DNA of 64,000 bases, from the NCBI RefSeq assembly GCF_014651115.1, contig NZ_BMWG01000006.1:1-64000 (forward strand), given 5' to 3'. Below, piece by piece: positions 35,598-43,903 of this stretch; the stretch's first letter is position 1, and every line of letters begins with the position of its first letter. The DNA is from Streptomyces inusitatus. Lineage in GTDB: Bacteria; Actinomycetota; Actinomycetes; Streptomycetales; Streptomycetaceae. The position numbers were made by a program, and so were the translations under genes. The notes beneath the pieces were generated by a model. It saw nothing but the letters and a program-made list of their open reading frames with translations. It was not told the DNA's origin and searched no databases.

Positions 35598-36833
35598 ATG
35601 GCAGCGGAGATCGTCAATTCTCGCAGCGTGAGCAGCGAGAGCAGCGAGGGCGACAGCGGTACGGAGAGTGCTCCCGGCGAGCCCTTCGATCCCGCCTTCG
35701 CGCTCCACCGAGGCGGCAAGATGGCCGTCCAGGCGACCGTGCCCGTTCGGAACAAGGAAGACCTCTCCCTCGCGTACACGCCCGGTGTGGCCAAGGTGTG
35801 CAGCGCGATCGCGGAGAATCCGGAGCTGGTCCACGACTACACCTGGAAGTCCCAGGTCGTGGCCGTGGTCACGGACGGGACCGCGGTGCTCGGTCTCGGC
35901 GACATCGGTCCGGAGGCCTCGCTTCCGGTGATGGAGGGGAAGGCGATCCTCTTCAAGCAGTTCGGCGGTGTGGACGCGGTGCCGATCGCGCTCGCCACCA
36001 CCGACGCGGACGAGATCGTGGAGACGGTCGTGCGGCTGGCTCCCTCCTTCGGCGGCGTGAACCTGGAGGACATCTCCGCGCCGCGCTGCTTCGAGATCGA
36101 GCGCAAGCTCCAGGAGCGGCTGGACATCCCCGTCTTCCACGACGACCAGCACGGTACGGCGGTGGTCACCCTCGCCGCCCTGCGCAACGCGGCGAAGCTG
36201 ACCGGCCGCGGGCTGGGCGATCTGCGCGCGGTGATCTCGGGCGCGGGCGCGGCCGGGGTGGCCATCGCGAAGTTCCTGCTGGAGGCCGGTCTCGGCGATG
36301 TGGCGCTCAGCGACCGCAAGGGCGTCGTCAGCCGCGACCGCGAGGATCTGACTCCGGTCAAGCGGGAGCTGGCGGAGCTGACCAACAAGGCCGGGCTCTC
36401 CGGCTCGCTGGAGTCCGCGCTGGCGGGCGCGGACGTCTTCATCGGCGTCTCCGGCGGCACGGTCGCCGAGGAGGCCGTCGCGTCGATGGCCCCCGGGGCG
36501 CTGGTCTTCGCCATGGCCAACCCGACCCCGGAGATCCACCCGGACATCGCGCACAAGTACGCGGCCGTGGTGGCCACCGGCCGCAGCGACTTCCCGAACC
36601 AGATCAACAACGTCCTGGCGTTCCCCGGGATCTTCGCGGGCGCGCTCCAGGTGCGGGCCTCCCGGATCACCGAGGGCATGAAGATCGCCGCGGCCAACGC
36701 GCTCGCCGATGTGGTCGGCGACGACCTCGCGGCCGACTACGTCATCCCCTCGCCGTTCGACGAGCGGGTCGCCCCCGCCGTGACGGCGGCGGTGGCGGCG
36801 GCGGCGCGCGCCGAGGGCGTCGCACGGCGGTAG
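35598..36833 (+). CDS. NAD(P)-dependent malic enzyme
   Basis: A 411-residue short-form malic enzyme, converting malate to pyruvate and CO2 with reduction of NAD(P)+. The N-terminal substrate domain has AYTPGVAKVC and VVTDGTAVLGLGDIGPEASLPVMEGKAILFKQFGGVDAVPI, the metal site lies in EDISAPRCFEIE and HDDQHGTAVVTLAALRNA, and the Rossmann motif is SGAGAAGVAIAKFLLEAG. It matches a conserved Streptomyces malic enzyme at this chromosomal position (from memory). Cofactor preference cannot be told from sequence alone. It supplies NADPH or pyruvate for lipid and polyketide synthesis. Confidence 0.94.
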   Translation: MAAEIVNSRSVSSESSEGDSGTESAPGEPFDPAFALHRGGKMAVQATVPVRNKEDLSLAYTPGVAKVCSAIAENPELVHDYTWKSQVVAVVTDGTAVLGLGDIGPEASLPVMEGKAILFKQFGGVDAVPIALATTDADEIVETVVRLAPSFGGVNLEDISAPRCFEIERKLQERLDIPVFHDDQHGTAVVTLAALRNAAKLTGRGLGDLRAVISGAGAAGVAIAKFLLEAGLGDVALSDRKGVVSRDREDLTPVKRELAELTNKAGLSGSLESALAGADVFIGVSGGTVAEEAVASMAPGALVFAMANPTPEIHPDIAHKYAAVVATGRSDFPNQINNVLAFPGIFAGALQVRASRITEGMKIAAANALADVVGDDLAADYVIPSPFDERVAPAVTAAVAAAARAEGVARR

Positions 36834-36850
36834 TCCTTCCACCGAGGTGC

Positions 36851-36895
36851 GGGCGGGGCCCGGACCGGCTGTGCGAGCCGGTCCGAGCCCCGCCC
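36851..36895 (+). terminator. Strong terminator after malic enzyme gene
   Basis: A 20-bp stem with one mismatch: GGGCGGGGC-C-CGGACCGGCT (36851-36870) pairs with 36876-36895 around the 5-base loop GTGCG. The remaining gap to 37108 is relatively AT-rich and holds no gene. Confidence 0.92.
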
Positions 36896-37108
36896 GTCCG
36901 TTTTCCCGTTGATGGTTAAACATGTCCGCTGATTGCAGCATCTGCACAGGTCAGCACGGTATAAGGCTATTTTTGGCCGATGCCACAGGATTGGTTTCGG
37001 CCAATTATGGGCAGTGCGGCCCGCGGTCCGGCGGGGTCGGCGGACCGGCGGCGTGTCTCACACCCCGGGACCGTTCCGTCACGGCGGGTGCGGATCTAGG
37101 GTCGGGCC

Positions 37109-38074
37109 ATGTTCGCCGCCTACGCAGCACGCATCGACCGCGAGAATCCCCTCAACGGCCTGGAGCTGGGTGAGCGCCCGGCTCCCGAGGGGCATCCCGG
37201 CTGGACCACGGTCACGGTCCGGGCCGCCTCTCTCAACCACCATGACCTCTGGTCCCTGCGGGGCGTCGGTCTCGCCGAGGACAGGCTGCCGATGATCCTC
37301 GGGTGTGATGCGGCGGGGGTCGACGCCGAGGGCAATGAGGTGGTGCTTCACTCCGTCATCGGCCAGAGCGGCCACGGCGTCGGCCCGGCCGAGCCCCGCT
37401 CCATCCTCACCGAGCGCTATCAGGGCACCTTCGCCGAACAGGTCTCCGTGCCGACCTGGAACATCCTGCCCAAGCCGAAGGAGCTGAGCTTCGCGGAGGC
37501 CGCCTGTCTGCCCACGGCCTGGCTCACCGCGTACCGCATGCTCTTCACCAACGCGGGCGTACGGCCCGGGGATTCGGTGCTGGTGCAGGGCGCCGGCGGG
37601 GGAGTGGCGACCGCCGCGATTGTGCTCGGCCGGGCGGCCGGGCTGCGGATGTACGCCACGAGCCGCGACGGGGCCAAGCGTGCGCGGGCCGTCGAGCTGG
37701 GCGCGGAGGACGCCTTCGAGCCGGGCGCGCGGCTGCCCCGCCGTGTCGACGCCGTGATCGAGACGGTCGGCGCGGCCACCTGGTCCCACTCCGTGAAGTC
37801 GCTGCGCCCGGGCGGCACTCTGGTGATCTCCGGCGCGACCAGCGGGGACCGTCCCTCGCACGCCGAGCTGACCCGGGTCTTCTTCCTGGAGCTGAGGATC
37901 GTGGGCTCGACCATGGGGTCCAAGGACGAGCTGGAGGATCTGCTCTCCTTCTGCGCCGCGACCGGTGTGCGGCCGGTGATCGACGAGGTGCTTCCGCTGG
38001 ACCGGGCCCGTGAGGGGTTCGAACGGATGGCGGGCGGGGGGCTGTTCGGGAAGGTGGTGCTGACTCCCTCCTGA
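37109..38074 (+). CDS. MDR-superfamily zinc-binding dehydrogenase/quinone oxidoreductase
   Basis: A 321-residue medium-chain reductase. The substrate region has ASLNHHDLWSLRG and the GHG-like active-site loop GCDAAGVDAEGNEV, and the NAD(P)-binding motif is VLVQGAGGGVATAAIVLGRAAG. The structural-zinc cysteine cluster is absent, so it belongs with zinc-independent quinone oxidoreductase-like enzymes despite the usual product name. Substrate unknown. The start ATG lacks an obvious ribosome site. Confidence 0.88.
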   Translation: MFAAYAARIDRENPLNGLELGERPAPEGHPGWTTVTVRAASLNHHDLWSLRGVGLAEDRLPMILGCDAAGVDAEGNEVVLHSVIGQSGHGVGPAEPRSILTERYQGTFAEQVSVPTWNILPKPKELSFAEAACLPTAWLTAYRMLFTNAGVRPGDSVLVQGAGGGVATAAIVLGRAAGLRMYATSRDGAKRARAVELGAEDAFEPGARLPRRVDAVIETVGAATWSHSVKSLRPGGTLVISGATSGDRPSHAELTRVFFLELRIVGSTMGSKDELEDLLSFCAATGVRPVIDEVLPLDRAREGFERMAGGGLFGKVVLTPS

Positions 38075-38238
38075 CGGACGGGCCGATTCCGTCGCTTGCG
38101 CGCCGACCGGACGTGACCGGCCTCCCGGCCGCGCCGTCGCTTCAGGGCACGGCCCACGGTGGCCGCCAGGGCGAGCCGGTCCCGGGGGCCTCGCCGGGGC
38201 TGCGGACGCCCTCCCGGTTCGCCGCAGCCCATGACTCT

Positions 38239-38281
38239 GTCAACTTTGGTTGACGTCACTCACTCGTCAACGTAGGTTGAC
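38239..38281 (+). promoter_or_regulatory. Two identical GTCAAC-N4-GTTGAC operators upstream of the HTH/Clp-N pair
   Basis: GTCAACTTTGGTTGAC (38239-38254) and GTCAACGTAGGTTGAC (38266-38281) are perfect 6-4-6 palindromes with identical arms, centred 27 bp apart. The second ends 4 nt before the HTH gene start. Arms, spacing and position strongly indicate cooperative autoregulation by the HTH protein. Confidence 0.85.
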
Positions 38282-38285
38282 AGGT

Positions 38286-38495
38286 ATGACGGAAGCGACG
38301 GATCTCGCCGAGAGCGCGGGCGACCGCGACCCGCGCGTCGGGCTGCGCGCGGTGGCCGCCCTGCGGCGGCTGCTGGAGCGGCTTGAGGCCATTCAGGTGC
38401 GCAGCGCCCGCGACCAGGGGTGGTCGTGGCAGGAGATCGCGGCCGAGCTGGGGGTCAGCCGGCAGGCCGTCCACAAGAAGCACGGGAGGCAGTGA
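38286..38495 (+). CDS. Small helix-turn-helix regulator
   Basis: A 69-residue protein that is mostly one HTH: GWSWQEIAAELGVSRQAVHKKHGR at the C-terminus, preceded by a helical dimerisation region (VGLRAVAALRRLLERLEAIQ). The ATG follows the second operator so closely that the protein likely blocks its own promoter, or the mRNA is nearly leaderless. Its TGA overlaps the start of the Clp-N gene (TGATG), so the two are made together. Confidence 0.87.
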   Translation: MTEATDLAESAGDRDPRVGLRAVAALRRLLERLEAIQVRSARDQGWSWQEIAAELGVSRQAVHKKHGRQ

Positions 38496-39049
38496 TGTTC
38501 GAGCGATTCACTCGGGACGCCCGCGAAGTGGTGGAGGGATCCGTCGAAGTGTCGCGGCGGACGGGGGCCGACCGCGTCACCGACGAGCACCTTCTGCTCA
38601 CCATGCTCGAACAGGAGGGCACCCGGACCGCGTTCACCCTCGCGGCCCTCGGCGTCCACGACCGTCGCGCCTCCCTGGAGGCCGCCCTCGCCCGTGCCCA
38701 CCGCCGGGCGGGCCTCTCCCGCTCGGAGTCCGACGCTCTCGCCGGTCTGGGCATCGACATCGACTCGGTCGTCGCCCGCGCCGAGGAGAATCACGGCCCC
38801 GGCGCGCTTCATCCGCACCCCCGCCGCCCCGCCAAGCGCCGTCGGCGCGGCTCCTTCGCCCCGGCGGCCAAGGAGACCCTCGTACGCTCCCTCCGCATCG
38901 CCGCCGAACGCGGCGACCGCCGCATCGGCGGGGAGCATCTTCTGCTGGCGCTGACGACCGCGCCGGGCGTGGTCTCGGAGGTCCTCGCCGATCACGGCGC
39001 GACGTATCAGTCGGTGGCGAGGCTGCTGCCCGGCGGGCAGCCGGGGTAG
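38495..39049 (+). CDS. Double Clp N-terminal domain protein
   Basis: A 184-residue protein with two Clp_N repeats: residues 1-85 (FERFTRDAREVVEGSVEVSRR, VTDEHLLLTMLEQEGTRTAFTLAALG) and 120-184 (FAPAAKETLVRSLRIAAERGDRRIGGEHLLLALTTAPG), joined by a basic Pro/Arg linker (HPHPRRPAKRRRRGS). No AAA+ modules are present, so it is not an unfoldase; it could act as an adaptor competing with or feeding ClpC, or bind the HTH partner. It is coupled to the HTH gene. Its 3' end overlaps the convergent AraC gene by 43 bases. Confidence 0.87.
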   Translation: MFERFTRDAREVVEGSVEVSRRTGADRVTDEHLLLTMLEQEGTRTAFTLAALGVHDRRASLEAALARAHRRAGLSRSESDALAGLGIDIDSVVARAEENHGPGALHPHPRRPAKRRRRGSFAPAAKETLVRSLRIAAERGDRRIGGEHLLLALTTAPGVVSEVLADHGATYQSVARLLPGGQPG

Positions 39050-40023
39050 TCGGGGTGGCCGGGGGACTCGGGGGAGTCCTGGGTGAACATGGCGACCATC
39101 GAGCGGAAGGCGGCCCGGTAGACGCCAGGGGTGGTGCCGTTGAGGCGCTGGAAGTGGTGGCGGAGGTTGGCGGGGGTGCCGAGGCCGGTGCGGGCGGCGA
39201 TGTGCTCGATGGGGAGGTCGCCGCGTTCCAGGAGCTGTTGCGCCCGTTCGACGCGGAGGCGGAGGAGGTACTGGAGGGGGCTGAGGCCGGTCTCGGCGCG
39301 GAAGCGGCGGTTGAGGGTGCGGACGCTGGTTCCGGTGTGCGCGGCGATCTCCGCGAGGGTCAGCGGGCGGTGCAGACCCGCCTCCAGCCACCGTACCGTC
39401 GGCGCGAGACCGCCCTCCCGCCCGGGGAGTTCGCCCGCGTCGGGCAGCCGGAGGAAGAGCCGTCGGTCCGCCTCCCGGGCCACGGGCTCGCCGTGGTCCT
39501 CCTCGATGAGCCGTATCCACAGGTCCTTGCCGCCGAGGACCCCCGCCGACGTGAGGAACGGGCCGTCGGCCACGACGGCCTCCCCGGCGGTGACCTCGAC
39601 CCGGGGGCGGCGTACGGCCAGCTCCCCGGTGTGCCGCCAGTCGGTGGTGGCCCGGCGGCCGTCGAGCAGTCCGGCGGCCGCGAGCGCGAACGTACCCGTG
39701 CCCACCGCGCCGATCCGGCGACCCCGCCCGGCGGCGGCGCGCAGCGCGTCGAGCACGGCCGCCGGGGGCTCCTCGCGGAAGCCGTCGTATCCGGCCATGA
39801 TCACGGTCTCCGCCCCGTCGAGGCCGTCCAGCCCCCACCGCGCGGCGAGCCCGAACGGGCCCGGCCCGGCCGTGGTGCGGAAGCCGGGTCCGGCGCAGAC
39901 CCTCAGTTCGTACGGGTCCGTCCCCCGGCCGGTGCGTCGCGAGACGGCCCCGAACAGCAGCCCGGGGGTCGTGAGCTGGGGTCCGGGGGCTCCGTCGAGG
40001 ACGAGCAGGGCGACGACTGTCAT
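39007..40023 (-). CDS. GATase1-like AraC-family transcriptional regulator (FtrA type), copy 1
   Basis: A 338-residue regulator with an N-terminal DJ-1/PfpI-like (class I glutamine amidotransferase-like) domain (residues 1-195, with VIMAGYDGFREEPPAAV and AVGTGTFALAAAGLLDG, where the usual nucleophile Cys is replaced by Thr in GTGTFAL) and a C-terminal AraC domain of two HTH motifs (LAEIAAHTGTSVRTLNRRF; IEHIAARTGLGTPANLRHHFQRLNG). Effector and targets unknown. It has a paralogue at 41086 on the opposite strand beyond the protease gene. The C-terminal 30 residues are a Pro/Ser-rich tail encoded opposite the Clp-N gene end. Confidence 0.88.
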   Translation of the reverse strand: MTVVALLVLDGAPGPQLTTPGLLFGAVSRRTGRGTDPYELRVCAGPGFRTTAGPGPFGLAARWGLDGLDGAETVIMAGYDGFREEPPAAVLDALRAAAGRGRRIGAVGTGTFALAAAGLLDGRRATTDWRHTGELAVRRPRVEVTAGEAVVADGPFLTSAGVLGGKDLWIRLIEEDHGEPVAREADRRLFLRLPDAGELPGREGGLAPTVRWLEAGLHRPLTLAEIAAHTGTSVRTLNRRFRAETGLSPLQYLLRLRVERAQQLLERGDLPIEHIAARTGLGTPANLRHHFQRLNGTTPGVYRAAFRSMVAMFTQDSPESPGHPDYPGCPPGSSLATD

Positions 40024-40166
40024 GGCCAGAATTTAACCGAGGGTGGCATCGCCGTGGCTGTTTCCGAGCGGTCGGCGGCCCGGAGGATGAAAGCGCACGC
40101 ACCGGAAACGAGAAGAGGACCGGACCGCGCGCACCCCACCCCACCTCCGTGAGAAGGATGTTCACC

Positions 40167-41018
40167 ATGGCCAGGCCGACCTCCCAGAAGCAGCACCGGA
40201 CGACCCGCCCCGCCCGCCGGACCCTGGCGCGTACGGCGGCGGTCGGCGCTGTCGCCGCCCTCGCCGTCACCGGTCTGGCCGGCGGGGCCGGGGCCGTCGT
40301 CAACGGGGAGGACTCCACCCAGCGGTACTCGTTCATGGTCTCCGTCCCGCAGACGATGCAGACGCCCGACGGCACGTTCCAGGGGGTGTGCGGCGGAACC
40401 CTGATCGACTCCCAGTGGGTGCTGACCGCCGCCCACTGCGCCGGTCATCCGGAACTCCCCACCGAGCCGACGGGAACGGTCCGCGTCGGCAGCGAGCACC
40501 AGAGCAGGGGCGGGACCGTGCGCACCGTCGTCAAGAAGGTGATCCACCCCGACTACGCCGTGAGCGACGCCCCGCGCGGCCATCACGACCTCGCCCTGCT
40601 CAAGCTGGACCGGCCGGTCCTCCAGCAGCCCGCGCGCATCGCCGACCGGGCCCCGAAGGTGGGCGAGCGGACGCGGATCCTCGGCTTCGGCAATACGGTC
40701 GACGGCCCCGGCTGGTCCTTCGCCGAGCGGCTCCAGCAGCTCGACACCCGCCGGATCGCCGACTCGGCCTGCTCCCCCTTCAAGTCCGGGGCCGAACTGT
40801 GCACCGGCTCGACGGTCCCCGACGCCATGGGATGCGCGGGCGACTCGGGCGGTCCGCAGATCCAGCGGATCGGCGGACGCTGGCAGCTGGTCGGGGCGAC
40901 CTCGGGCGACGGCAACCCCCGGGGCGCCGAGACGAAGTGCGGCGACGGCCCCGGCGTCTGGACCTCGGTGCCCGCGCACAAGGGCTGGATCAAGGAGACG
41001 ATCCGGAAGCACCGCTGA
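40167..41018 (+). CDS. Secreted trypsin-like serine protease (S1A)
   Basis: A 283-residue chymotrypsin-fold protease. The signal peptide (residues 1-43, twin basic RRTLARTAAVGAVAALAVTGLAGGAGA) ends before VVNGEDS, the zymogen-like N-terminus. The catalytic triad is His in LTAAHC, Asp in HHDLALLKL and Ser in CAGDSGGP; three disulfide pairs are likely (for example CGGT/AAHC). ATG 40167 with AAGGA eight bases upstream is preferred over GTG 40149 and ATG 40158. It is exported and probably acts on extracellular proteins; a regulator paralogue lies on each side. Confidence 0.9.
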   Translation: MARPTSQKQHRTTRPARRTLARTAAVGAVAALAVTGLAGGAGAVVNGEDSTQRYSFMVSVPQTMQTPDGTFQGVCGGTLIDSQWVLTAAHCAGHPELPTEPTGTVRVGSEHQSRGGTVRTVVKKVIHPDYAVSDAPRGHHDLALLKLDRPVLQQPARIADRAPKVGERTRILGFGNTVDGPGWSFAERLQQLDTRRIADSACSPFKSGAELCTGSTVPDAMGCAGDSGGPQIQRIGGRWQLVGATSGDGNPRGAETKCGDGPGVWTSVPAHKGWIKETIRKHR

Positions 41019-41042
41019 TCCGGGCGGACCGGCCGGACCGGC

Positions 41043-41064
41043 CGGACCGGGCGGGCCCGGTCCG
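41043..41064 (+). terminator. Terminator after the trypsin-like protease
   Basis: CGGACCGGGC (41043-41052) pairs perfectly with GCCCGGTCCG (41055-41064) across a 2-nt centre; in RNA the end pairs would open. It is preceded by CGGACCGGC direct repeats (41021-41044). Confidence 0.6.
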
Positions 41065-41085
41065 ACGGCGGGATACCTTCGTCCC

Positions 41086-42030
41086 ATGCCCGTGGTCGCC
41101 CTGCTCGTACTCGACGGAGTCCCCGGACACCAGCTCACCACCCCGGGCCTGGTCCTGGACGCCGCCGCCTGTGTCCACCGCCCCGCCCGCGCCGAGCTGA
41201 GGATCTGCGCCGGACCCGGCTTCCGCGCCACGGCCGGGCCCCTGCCCCTGGACATCGCCGCCCCCTGGGGGCTGGAGGGGCTGGCCGACGCCGACACGGT
41301 CGTCCTCGCGGGCCATGACGGCTTCCTCGCCGAGCCCCCGGCGGCCGTGCTCGACGCGGTGCGCGCGGCGGCGGCCCGGGGCTGCCGGGTCGCCGCCGTC
41401 GGCACGGGGGCGTTCACCCTCGCGGCCACCGGACTGCTCGACGGCCACCGCGCGACCACCGAGTGGCACCACACGGCCGAACTGGCCGCCCGCCACCCGC
41501 GTATCGAGGTCGACCCCGCCGGGGCGGTGGTGACGGACGGTCCTTTCCCCACCTCGGCGGGCGTCTTCGGCGGGATCGACCTCTTCCTCCATCTCGTCGG
41601 CCTCGACCACGGACCGTCGGTCGCCGGGCGGACCGCCCGGCGGCTGATCGCCCCCGTGTACGAGGACGCCGGGGCCACCCGCGAGGAGATCGACCGCGAA
41701 CTGGCCGAGACCGCCGGTCTGGAGCCCACCATGCGCTGGCTGGAGAGCGATCTCCGCCACTCGCCGACCCACGCCGAGATCGCCGCCCACGCCAGGACCA
41801 GCCCCCGCAGCCTCGCCCGCCGATTCCTCCGGCAGACCGGGCTCACCCCGCGTCAGTATCTGCTGCGGGCCCGGCTGGAGAGGGCCCGCCACCTCCTGGA
41901 GACCGAGGACGCGACGATCGACGAGATCGCCTCCCGTACGGGCTTCGGCTCCCCCGCGAGCTTCCGCCGCCACTTCCACCGGCTGACGGGCACCACCCCG
42001 AGGGCCTACCGGGCCTCCCACCGGAGATGA
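41086..42030 (+). CDS. GATase1-like AraC-family transcriptional regulator, copy 2
   Basis: A 314-residue paralogue of the regulator at 39007, with the same order: DJ-1/PfpI-like domain (VVALLVLDGVPGHQLTTPGLV, VGTGAFTLAATGLLDG, again without the nucleophilic Cys) and AraC-type DNA-binding domain (HAEIAAHARTSPRSLARRFLRQTGLTPRQYL; IDEIASRTGFGSPASFRRHFHRLTGTTP). The two copies share most motifs but differ in linker, so the duplication is not recent. It is followed by the DJ-1/PfpI gene on the opposite strand. Confidence 0.88.
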   Translation: MPVVALLVLDGVPGHQLTTPGLVLDAAACVHRPARAELRICAGPGFRATAGPLPLDIAAPWGLEGLADADTVVLAGHDGFLAEPPAAVLDAVRAAAARGCRVAAVGTGAFTLAATGLLDGHRATTEWHHTAELAARHPRIEVDPAGAVVTDGPFPTSAGVFGGIDLFLHLVGLDHGPSVAGRTARRLIAPVYEDAGATREEIDRELAETAGLEPTMRWLESDLRHSPTHAEIAAHARTSPRSLARRFLRQTGLTPRQYLLRARLERARHLLETEDATIDEIASRTGFGSPASFRRHFHRLTGTTPRAYRASHRR

Positions 42031-42046
42031 GAACGCCGCCGGGCGG

Positions 42047-42847
42047 TCAGGGCGCCGCGTCGGCGAGCAGCTTCAGCGCCAGCGTCCGCGTCCCGGCGTC
42101 CGTCTTCCCCGGGCTGCCGGTGCCGAACGGCGGCTCCGGGTCGTACTCCAGCGCCAGCTCCAGGGCCCGGCCCACCCGTTCGTCCGAGAGCCGCGAGGCG
42201 AGATACAGGCCCATGTCGATTCCGGCGGAGATCCCGGCCGCCGTGATGATCTTTCCGGACTCGACGAAACGACCCGGTGTGTCGATCGCCCCGACCTCCT
42301 TCAGATAGTCGCGGAGGGCCCAGTGCGTGGTGGCGGGCACCCCGCGCATCAGCCCGGCCTTGCCCAGGATCGCGGCCCCGGCACAGACCGAGGTGGTCCA
42401 CAGGGTGTGCCGGTGGGCCCGGCGGACCCAGTCGAGGATCCGGGTGTTCTCCAGTACGGCGTACATGCCCGCGCCGCCGCCGCCCGGTATCACCATCACA
42501 TCCGGGCGGGGGACCTGGCGCAGCGACTTCGTCGCGACGATCTCCATGTCGCGGGTGTCCGTCAGGACCGGCCCGGCCTTCACCGCCACCATCGTCACCT
42601 GTACGCCGGGCACCCGGCAGAGCGACTCGTACGGCCCCACCGCGTCCAGCGCGGTGAACCCCTCGTACAGCAGCACCGCCACTTCCACCGGTCCGGGCTT
42701 CCGCGCCTCTCCCTCTCCCTCTCCCTTTCCCGCTGTCGCCGCCGCTGCCGTGCCCGCCGGGACCCCGGCCGCGATCCCCGCCCCCAGCGTCACACCCGCA
42801 GCCGTCCGCAACACCCCGCGCCGACTCCGCTCCCGCTCGTCACTCAT
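42047..42847 (-). CDS. Tat-exported DJ-1/PfpI-family protein
   Basis: A 266-residue DJ-1/PfpI (GATase1-like) protein. The N-terminus has a twin-arginine motif (RSRRGVLRTAAGVTLGAGIAAGV), unusual for a family that is normally cytoplasmic, and a Gly/Glu-rich linker (KGEGEGEARKPG) before the domain. The nucleophile elbow is SVCAGAAILGKAGL with the expected Cys, and the domain begins VEVAVLLYEGFTALDAVGPYE as in isonitrile hydratase/ThiJ-like members. A function as a hydratase, amidase or glyoxalase cannot be decided. It is convergent with the AraC copy 2, whose N-terminal domain is distantly related. Confidence 0.85.
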   Translation of the reverse strand: MSDERERSRRGVLRTAAGVTLGAGIAAGVPAGTAAAATAGKGEGEGEARKPGPVEVAVLLYEGFTALDAVGPYESLCRVPGVQVTMVAVKAGPVLTDTRDMEIVATKSLRQVPRPDVMVIPGGGGAGMYAVLENTRILDWVRRAHRHTLWTTSVCAGAAILGKAGLMRGVPATTHWALRDYLKEVGAIDTPGRFVESGKIITAAGISAGIDMGLYLASRLSDERVGRALELALEYDPEPPFGTGSPGKTDAGTRTLALKLLADAAP

Positions 42848-42924
42848 CCCTCAACCCTCCTGATAACACCGCGACTTGTGCTTCAGGAGTCGGCCGTGAC
42901 CCCGGCCGGGTTCCCGGGCCGTCC

Positions 42925-43833
42925 CTACGCCGTGATCAAACGTCGCAGCGTGGCACGGGCGGGCGGGCCCCACGTGGACTTGCCCCCGGGGCGGCCGTGG
43001 TCACCGGCGTCCCCGATGAGGACGCCGCCGAGCGCGCGCAGCACCGCCCAGCCCCGGGCGCGGCGCGCGGTCGCGTCGTCCACGGCCGGTTCGTAGACCT
43101 CGAAGAAGCGGTCTGCCGCGCCGTCCGGCAGCAGTGACCAGGCGGCGGCGAGATCGCAGGCCGGATCGCCCGCGCAGAGATCACCGAAGTCGATCACACC
43201 ACGGAGGGTGCCGTCCTCGGTCAGCACATTGGCCGGATGCAGATCCCCGTGGAGCCACACCGCCGGGCCCTCCCAGTCGGGCGCCGCCACCGCGTCCTCC
43301 CACACCGTTCGTACCCCCTCCGGGGCCGGGATCAGCCCCGACTCCGTGACCGAGGCGAACGAGCGGGCGAACCACTCGGCACATCCGGCCAGCGGCCCCC
43401 CACGGTCCCGCCCGACGGGCGCCCCCACGGGCGCGGGCCGGTGAAGCGCCGTCAGAAACGCGGCCAAGGCCTCTGCCCCCTCCGCACCCCGCGTCACGGG
43501 CTCCCGGTCGGCGGGCTCACCCGGCACCCAGGTCGTGACGATCCAGGGCCGGGGAAACCTCTTGGACGGCTCCCCGAAGCGCTGCGGTACGGGGACCGGC
43601 AGCGGGAGGCGCGGGGCGAGGGCGGGCACCCAGGCGTGCTCCTTGCGCAGCAGCGCGTCCGCCGACTCCGTCGCCCAGGGCAGCCTGACGGCGAGTTCGT
43701 CGCCGAGCCGCCACAACTGGTTGTCCCAGCCGCGCGCGCCGAGTTTCACGGGGTGATCGGCCAGGTCGGGGTGTTGGTCGCGCAGCAGCTCCCGGATCAG
43801 TTCGGCGGTGATCTCGATCTCGGTATGCGTCAT
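42925..43833 (-). CDS. Aminoglycoside-phosphotransferase-like kinase (APH family)
   Basis: A 302-residue protein kinase-like phosphotransferase. The catalytic loop is VWLHGDLHPANVL and the metal-binding motif VIDFGDLCAGDPACDLA, typical of the APH superfamily. The substrate may be a sugar, aminoglycoside, choline-like or other small molecule; sequence alone does not say. ATG 43833 begins the natural N-terminus; a TTG nine bases upstream is open. Ribosome site weak. Confidence 0.85.
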   Translation of the reverse strand: MTHTEIEITAELIRELLRDQHPDLADHPVKLGARGWDNQLWRLGDELAVRLPWATESADALLRKEHAWVPALAPRLPLPVPVPQRFGEPSKRFPRPWIVTTWVPGEPADREPVTRGAEGAEALAAFLTALHRPAPVGAPVGRDRGGPLAGCAEWFARSFASVTESGLIPAPEGVRTVWEDAVAAPDWEGPAVWLHGDLHPANVLTEDGTLRGVIDFGDLCAGDPACDLAAAWSLLPDGAADRFFEVYEPAVDDATARRARGWAVLRALGGVLIGDAGDHGRPGGKSTWGPPARATLRRLITA

Positions 43834-43903
43834 GCGGATCAAGGGTAACGACGCGGCCCGCTCCCCACTGCGGGGTTTCAGGTGTGAGCGCCCGGGGGCC
43901 GGG

